DNA of 64,000 bases from Verpa conica (taxonomy: Eukaryota > Ascomycota > Pezizomycetes > Pezizales > Morchellaceae), in contig JAUFSD010000021.1 in assembly GCA_033030425.1 (NCBI GenBank), forward strand, positions 186,001 through 250,000. Direction: 5' to 3'. A program made the translations under genes and the position numbers. A model generated the notes under the pieces. The model saw nothing but the letters and a program-made list of their open reading frames with translations. It searched no databases and had not been told where the DNA came from. This document shows, piece after piece, positions 10,435 through 22,013 of this stretch (position 1 is the stretch's first letter; every line of letters begins with the position of its first letter).

Positions 10435-10779
10435 ATGCCCCGCTGGTTAACAACATATTCACCCCAAATCACTCGAAAAGGATTCCCCAGCCCTGTCCTT
10501 AGCGATGTCTCAAAACCTATCCCACTCAAGACATTGTCTCAGAACCCGCGGTGGTCAAGCATAAGACACGAGAAACCCCCGCCTCCTCGCGCGATCACGA
10601 GGCAGTTCGAACAAGCAAAAAATCATACCGAGGAGCAGATTCCCGGTGTACTTCACCGTGATCACGTTGATGTTTATCCCGATCCAGATACACGTCGTAT
10701 TGTCTCTCAATGTCAGCAGACACTGGCCACTCTCTTTATGATATGCACGATCTTTCGCGTGATCAATTCTTTACATTAG
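10435..10779 (+). CDS. Possible small uncharacterised protein
   Basis: A 114-residue open frame starting MPRWLTTYSPQITRKG. It is Pro/Arg-rich in the first half, with a hydrophobic stretch near the end (TLATLFMICTIF). There is no recognisable domain. It may be real or may be the first exon of a longer gene, since GTGAGT follows the stop region at 10780. Low certainty. Confidence 0.25.
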   Translation: MPRWLTTYSPQITRKGFPSPVLSDVSKPIPLKTLSQNPRWSSIRHEKPPPPRAITRQFEQAKNHTEEQIPGVLHRDHVDVYPDPDTRRIVSQCQQTLATLFMICTIFRVINSLH

Positions 10780-11530
10780 TGAGTATCGGCCAACTCTCCG
10801 AAGTATGTGGTCATATCTGGTTTTTTTTTTTTTTTTTTCAGGGAGGGTTGATCTTTGGGTGAGGTCATCGTGTTTGTTAAAACAGGTCGGACGTCAGTGG
10901 TAAAAATGGTGTTGATTCAGCCGCGTTATGAAGTAGAACCGTAAACGTTCAAATACGTGTTACAGCGAGTGATAATTCATGCTTCAAATGTAACTAACGC
11001 CCTATTGTAGCACAACAACCTAATATCAACTCTGAATAAGAGTACCCGACGAATGAACGCGGCAAAATAAGTTGCTCGCATGCCACATAGGGTGTGACAT
11101 ACCAAGCCTGGAAAACCCTTACCGCCGGCCTGTGTATTGAGGTCTTGTCCTCTTGATTGGTCATAGATAACTTAATCAAAATTGGTATTTTCTATAAGGA
11201 ATACTCCTGTAAGATTATACCGCATCTGACTCTAAATTCTCCGTGTTACCATGTTGACTACAAAATCAATTCAAGTATTACGCCATATATGCTCTTGAAT
11301 CTGTTTCTTTAGATAAATTTTTTTCAACTGAACGAAATCACCTCCAATATTCAAGCCTTATATTAGAGGGGGAAAAGACGTTCAAGTTACGTTAAATATA
11401 TATTTCAGCTACACTCCACAGCACCACACTACTGTATCCCCCTCAAACTACCTTGTTAGTCCTTAACTTACATATCATCTAGAAAACCAATTCCCCCGCA
11501 AAACCTACTCAACACTACCAAAGACCCACA
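10780..11530. other. Intergenic region with an 18-T run
   Basis: Contains a pure T tract at about 10821-10838. No gene is supported. Confidence 0.5.
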
Positions 11531-12010
11531 ATGACGAATAAACGCAAGAAAACCACCACATCACCGCGCGCAACAAAGCGTAACCGTATACAACCCCCAA
11601 GTCCCCCAGAAAATACTCCCAAGCGTGCCCAAAACCCCCCTTTTCAGAACGGCCTCGAGTACTTCCAGGACAAAATCACTTCCACTGAAGCCAAAGCATT
11701 ATCAGTAATTGACGAGTTACTCTCATCACAAGTCCGTCTGCAAGAATCCTCTGACCGTCGTGATCAGGTTCTAGCAGCGATCCTGAAGCCCAAAAAACCA
11801 CGGGCGCAGCAATCCCCTCGTGAAAAAGAAGAGTATATTGCTAATTCCGAGGAGATGGGTGTACTGAATAAGACTATTAGTAGTTTAGAGAAGGATATTG
11901 AGGTTTTGTATGAGAGTCTAGGGGATTGTGCAGTCGTTGATGAAATTATAGGCGCGGCTTTAATGCAAGGGTGGGAAAATATGCACTCCCAATGCCAAGT
12001 TATACGATAA
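11531..12010 (+). CDS. Uncharacterised basic/coiled-coil protein
   Basis: A single-exon 159-residue protein with a good start context (CACAATGACG). The first 35 residues are Lys/Arg/Thr/Pro-rich (NKRKKTTTSPRATKRNRIQP) and look like a nuclear signal. The remainder is predicted mostly helical and charged (STEAKALSVIDELLSSQVRL; LNKTISSLEKDIEVLYESLG). It resembles in style the other small helical proteins of this window (27577, 28662, 30818, 60147) but no clear alignment was found. Function unknown. Confidence 0.5.
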   Translation: MTNKRKKTTTSPRATKRNRIQPPSPPENTPKRAQNPPFQNGLEYFQDKITSTEAKALSVIDELLSSQVRLQESSDRRDQVLAAILKPKKPRAQQSPREKEEYIANSEEMGVLNKTISSLEKDIEVLYESLGDCAVVDEIIGAALMQGWENMHSQCQVIR

Positions 12011-13275
12011 TAATCACTATGGTATAGTGGTAGCGGGGGCGTAGGAGCTGGGTCTTTGCAATTTGGGGGGGAGAGTGATTGATAATATAAGTGAGTCCAG
12101 ACTGAGACTTGACCCAATCTCTATATTTTACATATAAACATTAAATATCACTCGATTCTCTGATACTCTTGAAACATGTTCCAGATCTGTTCGAGTACGT
12201 AATTTCTAACGCAATCATCAGTACCAGATAAAAAAAAAAAAACACTTCGTCACCTAAGCGTGGGGGGAGGGGGGAGGGAGAATGGCAGTTGATTCAAACT
12301 CCAACAACCCTCGGCACCGACAACTCGGCTAGCAATTATACCATCTCAATCGCCTATTGTCTCTAGGCTCTTTACCCGTTATTATCGGCGAAATCTCTGC
12401 TACGTGTCTTTCAAGACCTTCCAGATTCAGCAGCTTTTTGGAAACAGAAATCACCGGGCCGAAACCCCACCCGTTTCGAACCACATCTATAAAAGGAGAA
12501 AGCAAAAAAAAAGGAAGAATCCAACATAATGGTAAATGTCTCTCTCTCCCCTTCAAAATGCCAGGTCCCGTCCCTTACCCGGGAACTCGGTATCCCCGCT
12601 CAGTGTCCAGCCTCCTGGGATGCCGTTGGTTCAGCCGCTACTTATCCCGTGCGTCGTCGACCCGCTGTGTAGGCTTAATTCCTAGACCGTTAAGCTAATA
12701 TTCCTTTTTTCTTCCTTTTTTTCTTTTAGAAATAAAAAGCATATATACTCTGCTGAAACACGTTTCTCTCCCCTAGCTGTGATGTAATTAAGCCAAAAAT
12801 CATGATAGACTACAGCACGATGTCATCATGATCTTTGATATCATAAAGTACCGAGTTCATCAGCTAGGGAAATTCCACTCAGGAATTGCCCCTGCATAGA
12901 CCCAGGGGTGTGGCTCTTGCACTCTTGACATCTGCCACATTTGTTCTCCCGCCCGGCATTCGCCGGGTCAAAAAAAAGCATGTTAATTTAGAGTCCCGTC
13001 TTCCCCAGTACCTAGGCAAGACAAGACATGAGGGGGGGGGAGGGCACTCAGCGAAACCTACTCGGGACAGGAAAAAGGAACATGAACGATATTCAAGATA
13101 GTCAAAGATTTCCAATACTAAATACTTTGACATATTACAAACGGGGCCGATATGGTCCGTGTGTTCTTTCAGAGGGTAACGTCTAATAGACATTTCGTAC
13201 AACCATGACGATTCAGGAAGTTGGATCGGATTAGATTTTGATTATGCAGGGCTTTCCCATTTGCCAGAAGAGATA

Positions 13276-13314
<39 letters not shown>

Positions 13315-14769
13315 GGTTTAGCCAGGTCCTTAAGTTTTTATAAGTCAGCAAAGTATTACCGTATACCCGGTCTTCGCCAACCCAGAAATCTGGATTTAAA
13401 AAAAAAAAAAAGGAGGTGGGATATGCGGTACCGGCAAAACTTGCATAAATTCTCACTCGAAATATATAATTCGTCTTCCCGCTCCTGCACTGCCTCATAT
13501 TTCCCGCGTTCGCAAAAACCCAGCCCGCAATTAAGATTTGCGATGAGGCATCGAGTAGGAATGATTGGGAATCACGAACCAATGGTTAGCGAATATCATA
13601 AACGCAATAGCCACAGCAAGCGAACGTGATTCGATGGAGAGAGAGAGTTCGTGGGGGGCATTACCGCAAGTTGTTTTTTCTTTTTCTTTCGGTTGTCTTG
13701 AGCACATGGCCATGGTCACTGCGTTGGCATTAAGACGCATACAGATAAACTCTAAGGAACTGCACGAGATTCTGGAATCCACATGAGCCTGCAGGATAGC
13801 TCCGCGGGAGGGTCGTCGCATCACTCAGCAGCCGATCCAATGGAGAAAAGAAGCTGATGCCCATGTGCAAGCGGGAGTGGTTATTCATTAGCGAGGTCCT
13901 ATCTCTTAGATAAAAGGGGATTCTCATATGACAGAAGCATTTTATGTCTTACAGCCCAAGGAAACAATCGGCCATTCCAAATAGGACAGCCTCTAGCTCT
14001 CTCTCTACTAATCAGTTGTTAGTAGCGCCACCCACCACGAAACTTACATGCTACCCTAATAACCTCCCCCCCCAAGCCTCCATCACCCCACCGAGCGTAA
14101 CCGACCCCACAAGTGGGAATTATTTCCTCGAGCTGCCAATTGCAAAATACCTCACGCTCAATTCGAGAGAGAGAGTATCTGTGCGCAAGAACCTTTGTAA
14201 GATACAGAGAATAACACCAGTACTCGTAAGCTCTCAAGTAAGCTAGATGAATATATTAATTAGCCATCGATCAGCTTATTTTTTTTTTTTTTCACAAGCC
14301 TTTTTTAGGATAACCTAGCTTTCTAGACCCACGGAGGAATGCCGCTATTCCCCGACTATATTTTCTATCAACCAACCGGAGAGCTTCTGAGGGAATTACT
14401 GTTTCTGGCAAAGTAACATAACTTAAGCCCTAATGCCCCCCCCCCCCATCCCCATCCCCCCTATCTAAACCTCGGAACAAAGGGAATCGGGCATATATGC
14501 GAGATCCCACCAGGGGTTGTGGAAGATTAGTTCTGCGATAGATGAACAGATCCGCCTAGCCGCGTAAAGAGTTTTTTTTTAAAATTTAAAGCAAAGCAAC
14601 TATATTCCCCAGATCATCTCTCACACACACACACAAAAAAAAAAGAATAAAAAAAAGGTTTACATACAGGTATACATAAGAAAGCAGTAAACACCCCTCT
14701 ACAATACCATTTATATTAAACGAAAAACGAAATACTAAAAAACTAAAAAAAAACACAATTCCAAAAAAA
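12011..14769. other. Gene-free, simple-repeat-rich interval
   Basis: About 2.8 kb without a supported gene. It holds A, G and C runs (12230, 13031, 14440), the AC microsatellite at 13278 and purine/pyrimidine tracts. Several open frames of 70-137 codons overlap these repeats and are likely spurious. Confidence 0.5.
13278..13311. repeat. (AC)17 microsatellite
   Basis: An uninterrupted AC dinucleotide repeat of about 34 bp. Confidence 0.95.
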
Positions 14770-15539
14770 ATGTCTATCAAAATCCCTACATCAAATCCAT
14801 ACGCCTGGCCTCACGATGGTACGATTTCACCAGAAACAACCGCTCTCATAATAATAGACATGCAAAAAGACTGCAAGTAGTTCCCTTTCACACACACACC
14901 ACGCCAAGAACCTAACAACACTACAACTACACAGTCTGTGCACCAGGTGGATACCTCGCAAACCAAGGGTACTCACTCTCACCCACCAACGCCGTCATTC
15001 CCAAGATCAGCACACTGCTCACATTGGCGCGAAAGCATTCATTCCCAATATTCCACACACGGGAGGGGCACCGCGCCGACCTGTCCGATCTTCCATCCCG
15101 CGAACGGTTCCGCAGTCGGAACAACTCCACGTGCTTCGGTATTGGGGACGAAGGTCCCATGGGCAGATTACTCGTGAGAGGCGAAGAAGGCCATGATATC
15201 ATCGATGAGCTCAAGCCGCTGTTTGGCGAGCCAGTGGTCGATAAGCCGGGCAAAAGCGCGTTTATATATACGGATTTGGAACTCCTCTTGAAGGTCAGGA
15301 ATGTTAGGAATATCATCATCACGGGAGTCACGACGGATGTGTGTGTGCATTCTACGATGAGGGAGGCGAATGATAGGGGGTATGATTGTTTGCTGGTGGA
15401 GGATGCGTGTGGGGCTAGTGTGCCGGAGTTGCATCAGGCGGCAGTGGAGATGGTCAAGACCGAAGGGGGTATATTTGGTGCTACGGCGGAGTGTAGACAG
15501 GTTGTTGAGGCGATTGAAAGTTGGGCTCGTACGAGGTAG
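14770..15539 (+). CDS. Isochorismatase-like amidohydrolase (biuret hydrolase/RutB-like)
   Basis: Exon 1 is 14770-14872 and exon 2 is 14935-15539, giving 235 residues. The 62-nt intron is of GC-AG type (donor GCAAGT, branch CTAAC, acceptor ACAG); this exact splice restores the family block IIDMQKDFCAPGGYLANQGY. The nucleophile-supporting Asp is in IIDMQKD, the catalytic Lys in DKPGKSAF, and the nucleophile Cys in GVTTDVCVHSTMREANDRGY. These define cysteine hydrolases of the isochorismatase superfamily. VEDACGA and the GGIFGATA tail point to the N-carbamoyl/biuret/ureidoacrylate amidohydrolase branch rather than true isochorismatase; substrate is inferred. It is cytosolic (no signal or membrane segment). 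The neighbouring permease on the opposite strand ends 155 bp away. Confidence 0.88.
14873..14934 (+). other. GC-AG intron in the amidohydrolase gene
   Basis: Donor GCAAGT, pyrimidine/CA-rich body, branch-like CCTAAC near 14911 and acceptor ACAG. Only this boundary joins MQKD to FCAPGG in frame. Confidence 0.85.
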
Positions 15540-15694
15540 AGAAATTAAAAATGATTTTTTATTTATATTTCTTTTTTTTTTAATTGGCTATATAGATATA
15601 ACCTCCTACTACTTTTGGTCTTCCACGTGGGTAAATGCTTACAAAAAATATAATAATAAAAATAACCAACGTTGAAAGTAAAACCTCCTCTATA

Positions 15695-17537
15695 CTAGAT
15701 CTCAACTTCATTACCCTCAGCAAGCTTCTCTGCAGCTTCTCTAAAATATTTCTATTCAAAAGTTAGTACAAAACTCAATAATAATGATAGTCATATACCA
15801 CTTACCGGTCCTTGATAATTCCCCATCCCATGAATGAACCACCACGCCGTAATTAAGATGACCAACCCGCCTACAATAACACTAGTATAATTCATACTCG
15901 TCGCACTAACCGGCATCACAAAGGGAAAGCAAAAGAAGACGACCATCACAAAAATATACGCCAAGCTCAAGATATTCGTCGCAAACCCCCACCTACCGAG
16001 GTGAAACGGGCCCGGGACGATAGTTTTCCTGCCGGTGAGCACATGGGGAAGGATTGCGCCGGCATACGAGAGCGTCGAGAGCACGATATACGAGGTGATT
16101 AGCGCCGAGAAGGCAGTTGTGGAGCCAACATAGACACACCCCAGACAGGAGGTCATTGCAGAGAGGGCCACGGTGGCGCGAAGGGGGGAACCGAAACGAG
16201 GCGAGATGACGCTGAAAAAGCCGCTGAAGGGTGTGGCTCCATCGCGGGCAAGTGTCCAGAGCGTGCGGCCGCCGGTGATTAGGGTGCCGATGAGGGTTGG
16301 GAATGTGGCGATAAACAGCACGGCGGTCAGCCCGATGGCGCCGCTGGTGCTCCCTGTGGCTTGGCGGTAGATTTCCGAGGTGGGGAATTTGGAGGGGGAG
16401 TCTAGAACAGCGCCGAGGTCTGTGATGGAGTAGAAGAGTGCGATAAGATATATGAATGCACTGTGGGGCATGTCAGGGTTAGCTATGGTAGAATAGTGGT
16501 AGAAGGAGAAACAGCTCATACGTGATGAAGCTGGAACCAATCTGGATCATGATCCCTTTCGGCACGTTCTTCTCAGGCTCTGGAATCTCTTCTGCGACAT
16601 GGCTTTGGCAGTCTGGTGTTCCGACTGCGAATGCGGCGTTGATAAGGCCCAGGACGAAACAAAGCCCGTCGTTGTTCCAGCCCGTGAGATCGTTATATTC
16701 GGTCCACACGAAACCGTCCGAGGCACGTCGTCCCCGGGGCATGATGGCGAGCACCAGCACGGTCACCACCAGCCCTCCCATGGATAGATAGAACGCAATG
16801 GTGTTGATGAGCGGCAGATGCTTATTCCCAAAGATGACAACGCAGCAGCAGATCCAGTTGACGAGCTGGAAGGCAATGAAGACCTGCCATGAGTGCCATT
16901 CCACCTGCGGATGGGCAAGCTGGTACAATGCGACCAATTCGTTCCCAAGGGTAGAGGAGATTGAAGCTGCCGAGAGAAGCCAGCCGCAGAGATTCAAAAA
17001 CCCCGTGAACCAGCCCACCACCCGGCCGTACCGCGGACCCGCAGTTACAGATGCCCAGTGATAGACACCGCCTGAAGAGGGGATCGACGAGACGAGTTCG
17101 GCAAGTGATGCAGATATGAGGGTGTAGAATATGGTGACCAAGATCCTGCGACATGTTTTCGTTAGATGAGACCCTCGCCCACCCCTGGTTCAAGCTTGAC
17201 TTACAATCCGTACAACACCGCCATAGGCCCTCCATTAAAGATAGCTACAACAATAGTTCCACCCGTCAAACTCCATGCACTATTGCGACCGAGGATCAGT
17301 AATTCGTAACCAACTCAGACAAAGATCTGAGGAAGGGAGATGCAAAACAACTCACTTTGCGATAACGATTCCCAGACTTGTTAACGAAAATAGCCCAAAA
17401 TTCCTGTTTAGAGCTTGCTTGTGACCCAGGGCAGCTTCAAGCTTCAGGGCGTCTCGATCCTCCACGCTCAATTCCGGCCCTGAGGTCTTATCCACACTCA
17501 TCCTGTTATCTACCGCCAAATTCTTTTCGCTCGACAT
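15695..17537 (-). CDS. APC-family amino acid/choline/GABA permease
   Basis: Five exons on the minus strand: 17537-17356, 17279-17205, 17145-16522, 16460-15806 and 15751-15695, summing to 1593 nt and 530 residues. Introns of 54-76 nt have GTGAGT, GTAAGT, GTATGA and GTAAGT donors. A 60-residue polar N-terminus leads to about twelve membrane segments; the first reads AWSLTGGTIVVAIFNGGPM. Family marks include SIPSSGGVYHWASVTAGPRY, TPDCQSHVAEEIPEPEKNVP and TGGRTLWTLARDGATPFSG, which are typical of fungal GABA/choline (UGA4/HNM1-like) transporters of the plasma or vacuolar membrane. The C-terminus is KYFREAAEKLAEGNEVEI. The exact substrate cannot be read from sequence. It is convergent with the amidohydrolase and may supply its substrate. 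Confidence 0.9.
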
Positions 17538-19058
17538 GTTATCTTTTTTTCCCCTTTCCCTTCTCTTTTCCCCGTCAGACTAGAAGATGAACACTCCCCC
17601 CCTTTTTTTATTTTAATTTTAGCACGTTCAGAGTGGCGCTTTATGGTACGATGAGGTGGGGATAAGAGAGAGGGGAGGGGTGTTTGGATAAAAATAAAAA
17701 AGTGAAGCAAAAGAGTAACAAAAAAAAAGATGAAAGGCTTTTCTTTCAAAGTTGGAGGATATCGTTAAATAGTGGTTACTGGGATTCCTGTCGAATGAGA
17801 ATCCCCTAACCCTATAGTGACAAAAAGTCTTCTTTTTTCTTTTTTCTCTTTTCTCTCTTCTTTTTCTTCTTTTTCTTCTCTTCTTTCCTTTCGGACGAAC
17901 CCGAAGAAGCGCCACCTTTATAACTGGCGACCTTTTTGAAACGCAGAGTAAGCAGCTGTATGGTACGGCAACTGTATTTCCCGCCCCATCGGTTCCTCGG
18001 ATGGGCAAGGGAATTAATGTCGAAAACGAGACTGGCTGGAACTGGAACTGAACTGAACTGAACTGATTCTCTTGCTATCTCTCTCTCGCCAACTAGTCAG
18101 TGTCTCGGATATATAGTATATAGTACTTGTACATGTACCTAGTATCTCAGGCGAACTGCGTCGATTATTTGATGCGTGGCTAACCCCGACATGGCATCAG
18201 TCCACCCCACGCACATCCCACACAGGACCCTGTGAAGTTAATTACGTGTATGTATGGGATACTAACGCAACGGAACCTAATTAAACTCGCGTCGACACGC
18301 AGCTTCCAAGGGGTATCCAGGATACTGGTAAAGCATCTAGAATTACATCAACTATCCAATTGGGTCACAAAAGTGGAGTGTAGGAAAAAAAAGTGGAGAA
18401 AAGAAGGGAAAAAAAGTAATCAACTCCCCATCCCACACCCCGGGAACCAACCCACCACGCGAGTTAGTAGAAAACCGGGCAAGACCCTCTCTCGTCCCTT
18501 GCATGCGTTCAAAAGAGAGAGAGAAATAGGATAATTGCAGCTAAGACATTGATCTTGATTATCTCTCCGTAGTAGAGCTGGAGCTGCCAACTAGTGGCCT
18601 GTGAATGCCTGCAAGGTGAAAGACGCGATCCTACTTTTGTTTTTTTTTCCTCCCATTTTCTATTTCCCACCTTACCTTTCGCTTGCCCCGTCCGTCCCCC
18701 CCCCAGCCCGGGTATATTGTATTCTTCCGTGTGGTCCGGACTTTTTCTTAATTTGGGGATGGAGTGATTTTCCTTGGTACGTACTCTTATGCTTGAGTAT
18801 TAATCAGTGGGGAGAGGGGGGGGGAAAAAAGAAGGCGAGGAATAAAACTGTAGCATCGTCCCGGATTTTAAGAATGGAGGGATACCCGCTAGCTAGCTGG
18901 GCCAGTCATACATAATCGCATGAACTATTAAAATACGACACAGAGAGCTAGTGAGTGAGTGAGAGTGTGTGAGAAAGGTGTTGAATCCTTTTTTTTTTTT
19001 TTTTTTGTTTTGTTTTGGGTGGACGAAGACGTCACGATATTTTTGGACTTGAAAAAAG
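17538..19058. other. Divergent intergenic/promoter region
   Basis: A 1.5-kb region between the divergently transcribed permease and rhodopsin-domain genes. It holds CT/GA-rich tracts (17821-17890), GATAA cores at about 17661 and 17687, a three-fold AACTG repeat near 18040 and a T run at 18989. No gene is supported. Confidence 0.5.
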
Positions 19059-20630
19059 ATGCAATCTCCTTCGCCACACCAATTGACGGTCGAATCATGG
19101 ACTATGTACAGCATTGGGATCGTCCTGATCGCTGGGAGAATGTTGGTTACTTTACTTTCTCCCCCCCCCCCCTCAGACAGAAAATGTGTTTTACTAATGA
19201 GTTAGAATAGATACTCTCGTCGATTAGTATTAGGGTCGTTTAGGAATTTACAAGCAGAAGATTTCTTGATGATTTTCAATGCGGTATATAAGTCCTACGA
19301 CATATAGGTGGTGATATGAGACAAAAAAACTAATTGAGGGTGTTAGGCTGTGTACACAATGCTTATGGCGGGCATCAACGTTTCGGGCAGGACTGCGACA
19401 AACCTTTTACTACCAGGAGAACTCGAAACATTAACACCGGAGGATATTGAGCTACGAATCTACGGGAGCAAGATTGTCATTCTGCTCGAACAGTCAATGC
19501 TGATTGTGACTTGGGGCATCAAGGTAAGGGAACGAAACACTTAGCACAGACACACGACCACTCATCTGCAGGTACAAACATGCTAAAAACGTGGTTTGGA
19601 TAGGGCTGCATGGTTCTCATGTACCATCGTTTGACATCACGTCTGAATCACCAAGTCGTCATCAAGGGTATCGCCGTCTACATTGTCCTCGGCTTCATCG
19701 CTTGCGAATTGGCTTGGTTTCTGAGTTGTAGGCCGTTCGCCGGGTACTGGGCTTTGCCTGTTCCAATGGGTATGTGTATCTTCTTGATATCATTGGAAGG
19801 CTATTAATGGAGAACCCCCCCCCTAGAACAATGTGCTACCTATCAACACTATTCAATCACCCAAGCCACATTCAACATCACCTCTGATCTGATGATGCTC
19901 GCCGTCGGGATTCCACTCTTAATGAAAGCTAAAGTTCCCCTCAGAAAGTATATCTTTCCCCCCTTTTTTTATTCCACGGGTTTCACCGGAAGATCGCTAA
20001 ATCGAGTACTATAGGAAGATCATTCTCGTCGGTATCTTTTCTTGTGGTGTTTTTGTGGTGAGTTTTCGAGTTCTTCCCCCGGCTCCTTTCTCCCCCCTCC
20101 CCCCTCCCCCCCCTGTACCAACATGACAAGATCCTAACCAGCGATCACCGTAGATCCTTGCCGCGTGCCTGAATAAATACTACAACTTCTCGAACCCCTT
20201 CACGACGATCTACATGCTCTGGTACATCCGCGAATCATCGACCGCAGTCTATGTATCCAATCTCCCTATGCTCTGGCCGCTCTTCCGCCGCGCCTTCAAG
20301 CTCGGCACCTTTGCGGACCGGAGCGCACAAGGCCAAAAATATGCCCGAAGCGACTCGCAGCCGCTTAGCAACCTGTCAAAAAAGAAGAGCACAATCACGT
20401 CTTTTGCCGGGAGCGAGGAGCGGATCAATAAAAGCACCGAAGTCACACTAGAGATCGAGCAGCGGTTCTCGTTCACTATTGAGGAAGGAACATCGCCGGC
20501 GTCCGGGGCGAAATCGGGGTTTGATCTGGAGCTTGGCAGGGGTAAAGGGAGCGAGGAGAGCATTGTAGGAGGACATCACGGACGCCATCATACTACGACT
20601 GTTTGCGAGTCGCGGACTGGGTCGAGATGA
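19059..20630 (+). CDS. Fungal rhodopsin-domain integral membrane protein, seven exons
   Basis: Exons are 19059-19141, 19211-19283, 19347-19523, 19604-19769, 19827-19947, 20015-20057 and 20154-20630, totalling 1140 nt and 379 residues with frame kept throughout. The protein has about seven membrane segments. Diagnostic pieces are SWTMYSIGIVLIAGRIYSRR, FRNLQAEDFLMIFNA, TFNITSDLMMLAVGIPLLMK and LWYIRESSTAVYVSNLPMLW with PLFRRAF. This is the plasma-membrane family once grouped with SAT4 and PTH11-related receptors; ligand and signalling are mostly unknown. The C-terminal 130 residues are Ser/Lys/Glu-rich and cytosolic. The first intron uses a weaker GTTGGT donor but has a perfect TACTAAT branch site. 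An upstream exon cannot be excluded. Confidence 0.85.
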
Positions 20631-21614
20631 ATTTCTGAGTCATTCGTTTAAAAGGGGATTCCCATAAACTCTTTCCTTTTTTTTATCTCTCATTTTTTTT
20701 TTTTGTTCTTGGTCGTGCGTGTTCTTATGTCATGGGTTGTATGTTTATATATGGGGCGCGGCTCTTTGTGAAACGTTGAACATTGTTATATAGTAATGTA
20801 CGCAGGGAAAGTAGGCCAGGCAGGCAACAATACTTTGTAACTATAGATTAATTCCCTGGAGGAAACCAAGGGGAGTACAGGAATCGAAACGACTGACTGA
20901 CTATTGTTTGAGTTCGTCTTATCTTTATTTTTACTTCTCTCTCCCACCTTCCTCAATTCATCCGCAATCACTCGCGGGGTACATGTAGCTAAAGGGAGAA
21001 TAAACTACCAACAAATATGTACGTGCCCTTGTAGCGCGAGAATAAATAAAAAATAAAAAAACCTTAACTTATGTACTTTTCACATCCGGATATCTGAGTG
21101 CCAGAAGTCTCATCCCTTCAGCGCGCGCGTGGCGCATGTCTTATCCCCCTTGGAGTTGAATGTCTCATATTACTTTTTCCCCCTCAGTCCTCTCTCTAGC
21201 TAACTCTAGCTCTGGCTCGTTCTACACACCCCCCCCCCCCTCCGGAGGCCCCGTCCATCAAAACACCCCCCATAGATAAAAACCCCACGACTACAACTCC
21301 CTTTTCGTTTTCGGTTCTTTTTTCTTCTTTCCTTTTAGGATATATATTTCATTTCGTTTATTTGGGGGAAGCTAGAGAGAGAGAGAGAGAGAAAGAGGAA
21401 GAGAGATCAAGAGAGAGGTTAAACCACGAAACACACACCCACCCTCCCTTCGATCATTCTCGATCCCCCCCTCCCCCTCCCCCTCTTCAACCCTTCAAAT
21501 CTCGCTTTTTACGCTCAAACAATTAAAAGAAAAAAGACCAAAAAAAAGGAACAACCAGAGAGAGAGGGAGGAAAGAATAAAAAAAAAATAAAAAAAAAGA
21601 GAAATGCGCACTCG
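20631..21614. other. Intergenic region with purine/pyrimidine tracts
   Basis: Contains a TACATGTA palindrome (20980), C runs, a GA repeat at about 21374-21392 and A-rich sequence just before the next start. No gene is seen. Confidence 0.5.
21374..21392. repeat. (GA)n microsatellite
   Basis: About nine GA units, followed by further imperfect GA-rich sequence to 21418. Confidence 0.85.
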
Positions 21615-22013
21615 ATGCCACCCACACCACCAAACTCAGAAACCGTCATCATCTCATTCCTATGCGGGAGTTTGGTACTATCTTTCATTCTCGCGGCCAT
21701 AGGTGCCGTCTTAAAAGTCTACAGACCTCTCGCACCACTATCGGCGCGGATTCGAAAGTTTTGGAAGAACCTGTTGGATCCACCACTTCCGGGAGATGAA
21801 GAGCAGGGGCCAGTGCAGGAACCCCTCCCTCTTCCTCTTCCACTTCCACTTCCGCTTCCACTTCCGCTTCCTCTACCGTTACCGCAGCCACCACCGCACT
21901 CGCAACCGCATCCGAGGGAGATGGTACAGTTGGTGGATGCGGGGTTTGATTTTGGGTTGCAGAGGGATGTGGGTGTAATTGGTATATATAATCTACCTAT
22001 CTTGCCTTTTTGA
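21615..22013 (+). CDS. Small single-pass membrane protein with Leu-Pro repeat
   Basis: A 132-residue frame with one strong membrane segment at about residues 10-34 (VIISFLCGSLVLSFILAAIG), then a basic stretch (LSARIRKFWKN), an acidic linker and a run of alternating Leu-Pro dipeptides (about residues 69-89) encoded by CTTCCA/CTTCCG/CTTCCT hexamers. A His/Pro stretch and a hydrophobic end follow. An out-of-frame ATG at 21604 opens a short upstream frame that overlaps this start and could dampen translation. No family is recognised. The repeat could be expanding DNA rather than a selected feature; the gene call is moderate. Confidence 0.45.
   Translation: MPPTPPNSETVIISFLCGSLVLSFILAAIGAVLKVYRPLAPLSARIRKFWKNLLDPPLPGDEEQGPVQEPLPLPLPLPLPLPLPLPLPLPQPPPHSQPHPREMVQLVDAGFDFGLQRDVGVIGIYNLPILPF

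Noticed and set aside
12329..12698. Overlapping open frames on both strands
   Set aside because: No domain, arbitrary composition, and located in a repeat-rich tract.
13169..13629. Open frames through the AC microsatellite
   Set aside because: They encode His-Thr or Val-Cys runs created by the repeat itself.
17661..17692. GATAA cores upstream of the permease as nitrogen-regulator sites
   Set aside because: Both are preceded by G and so miss the full HGATAR consensus; too common to claim regulation.
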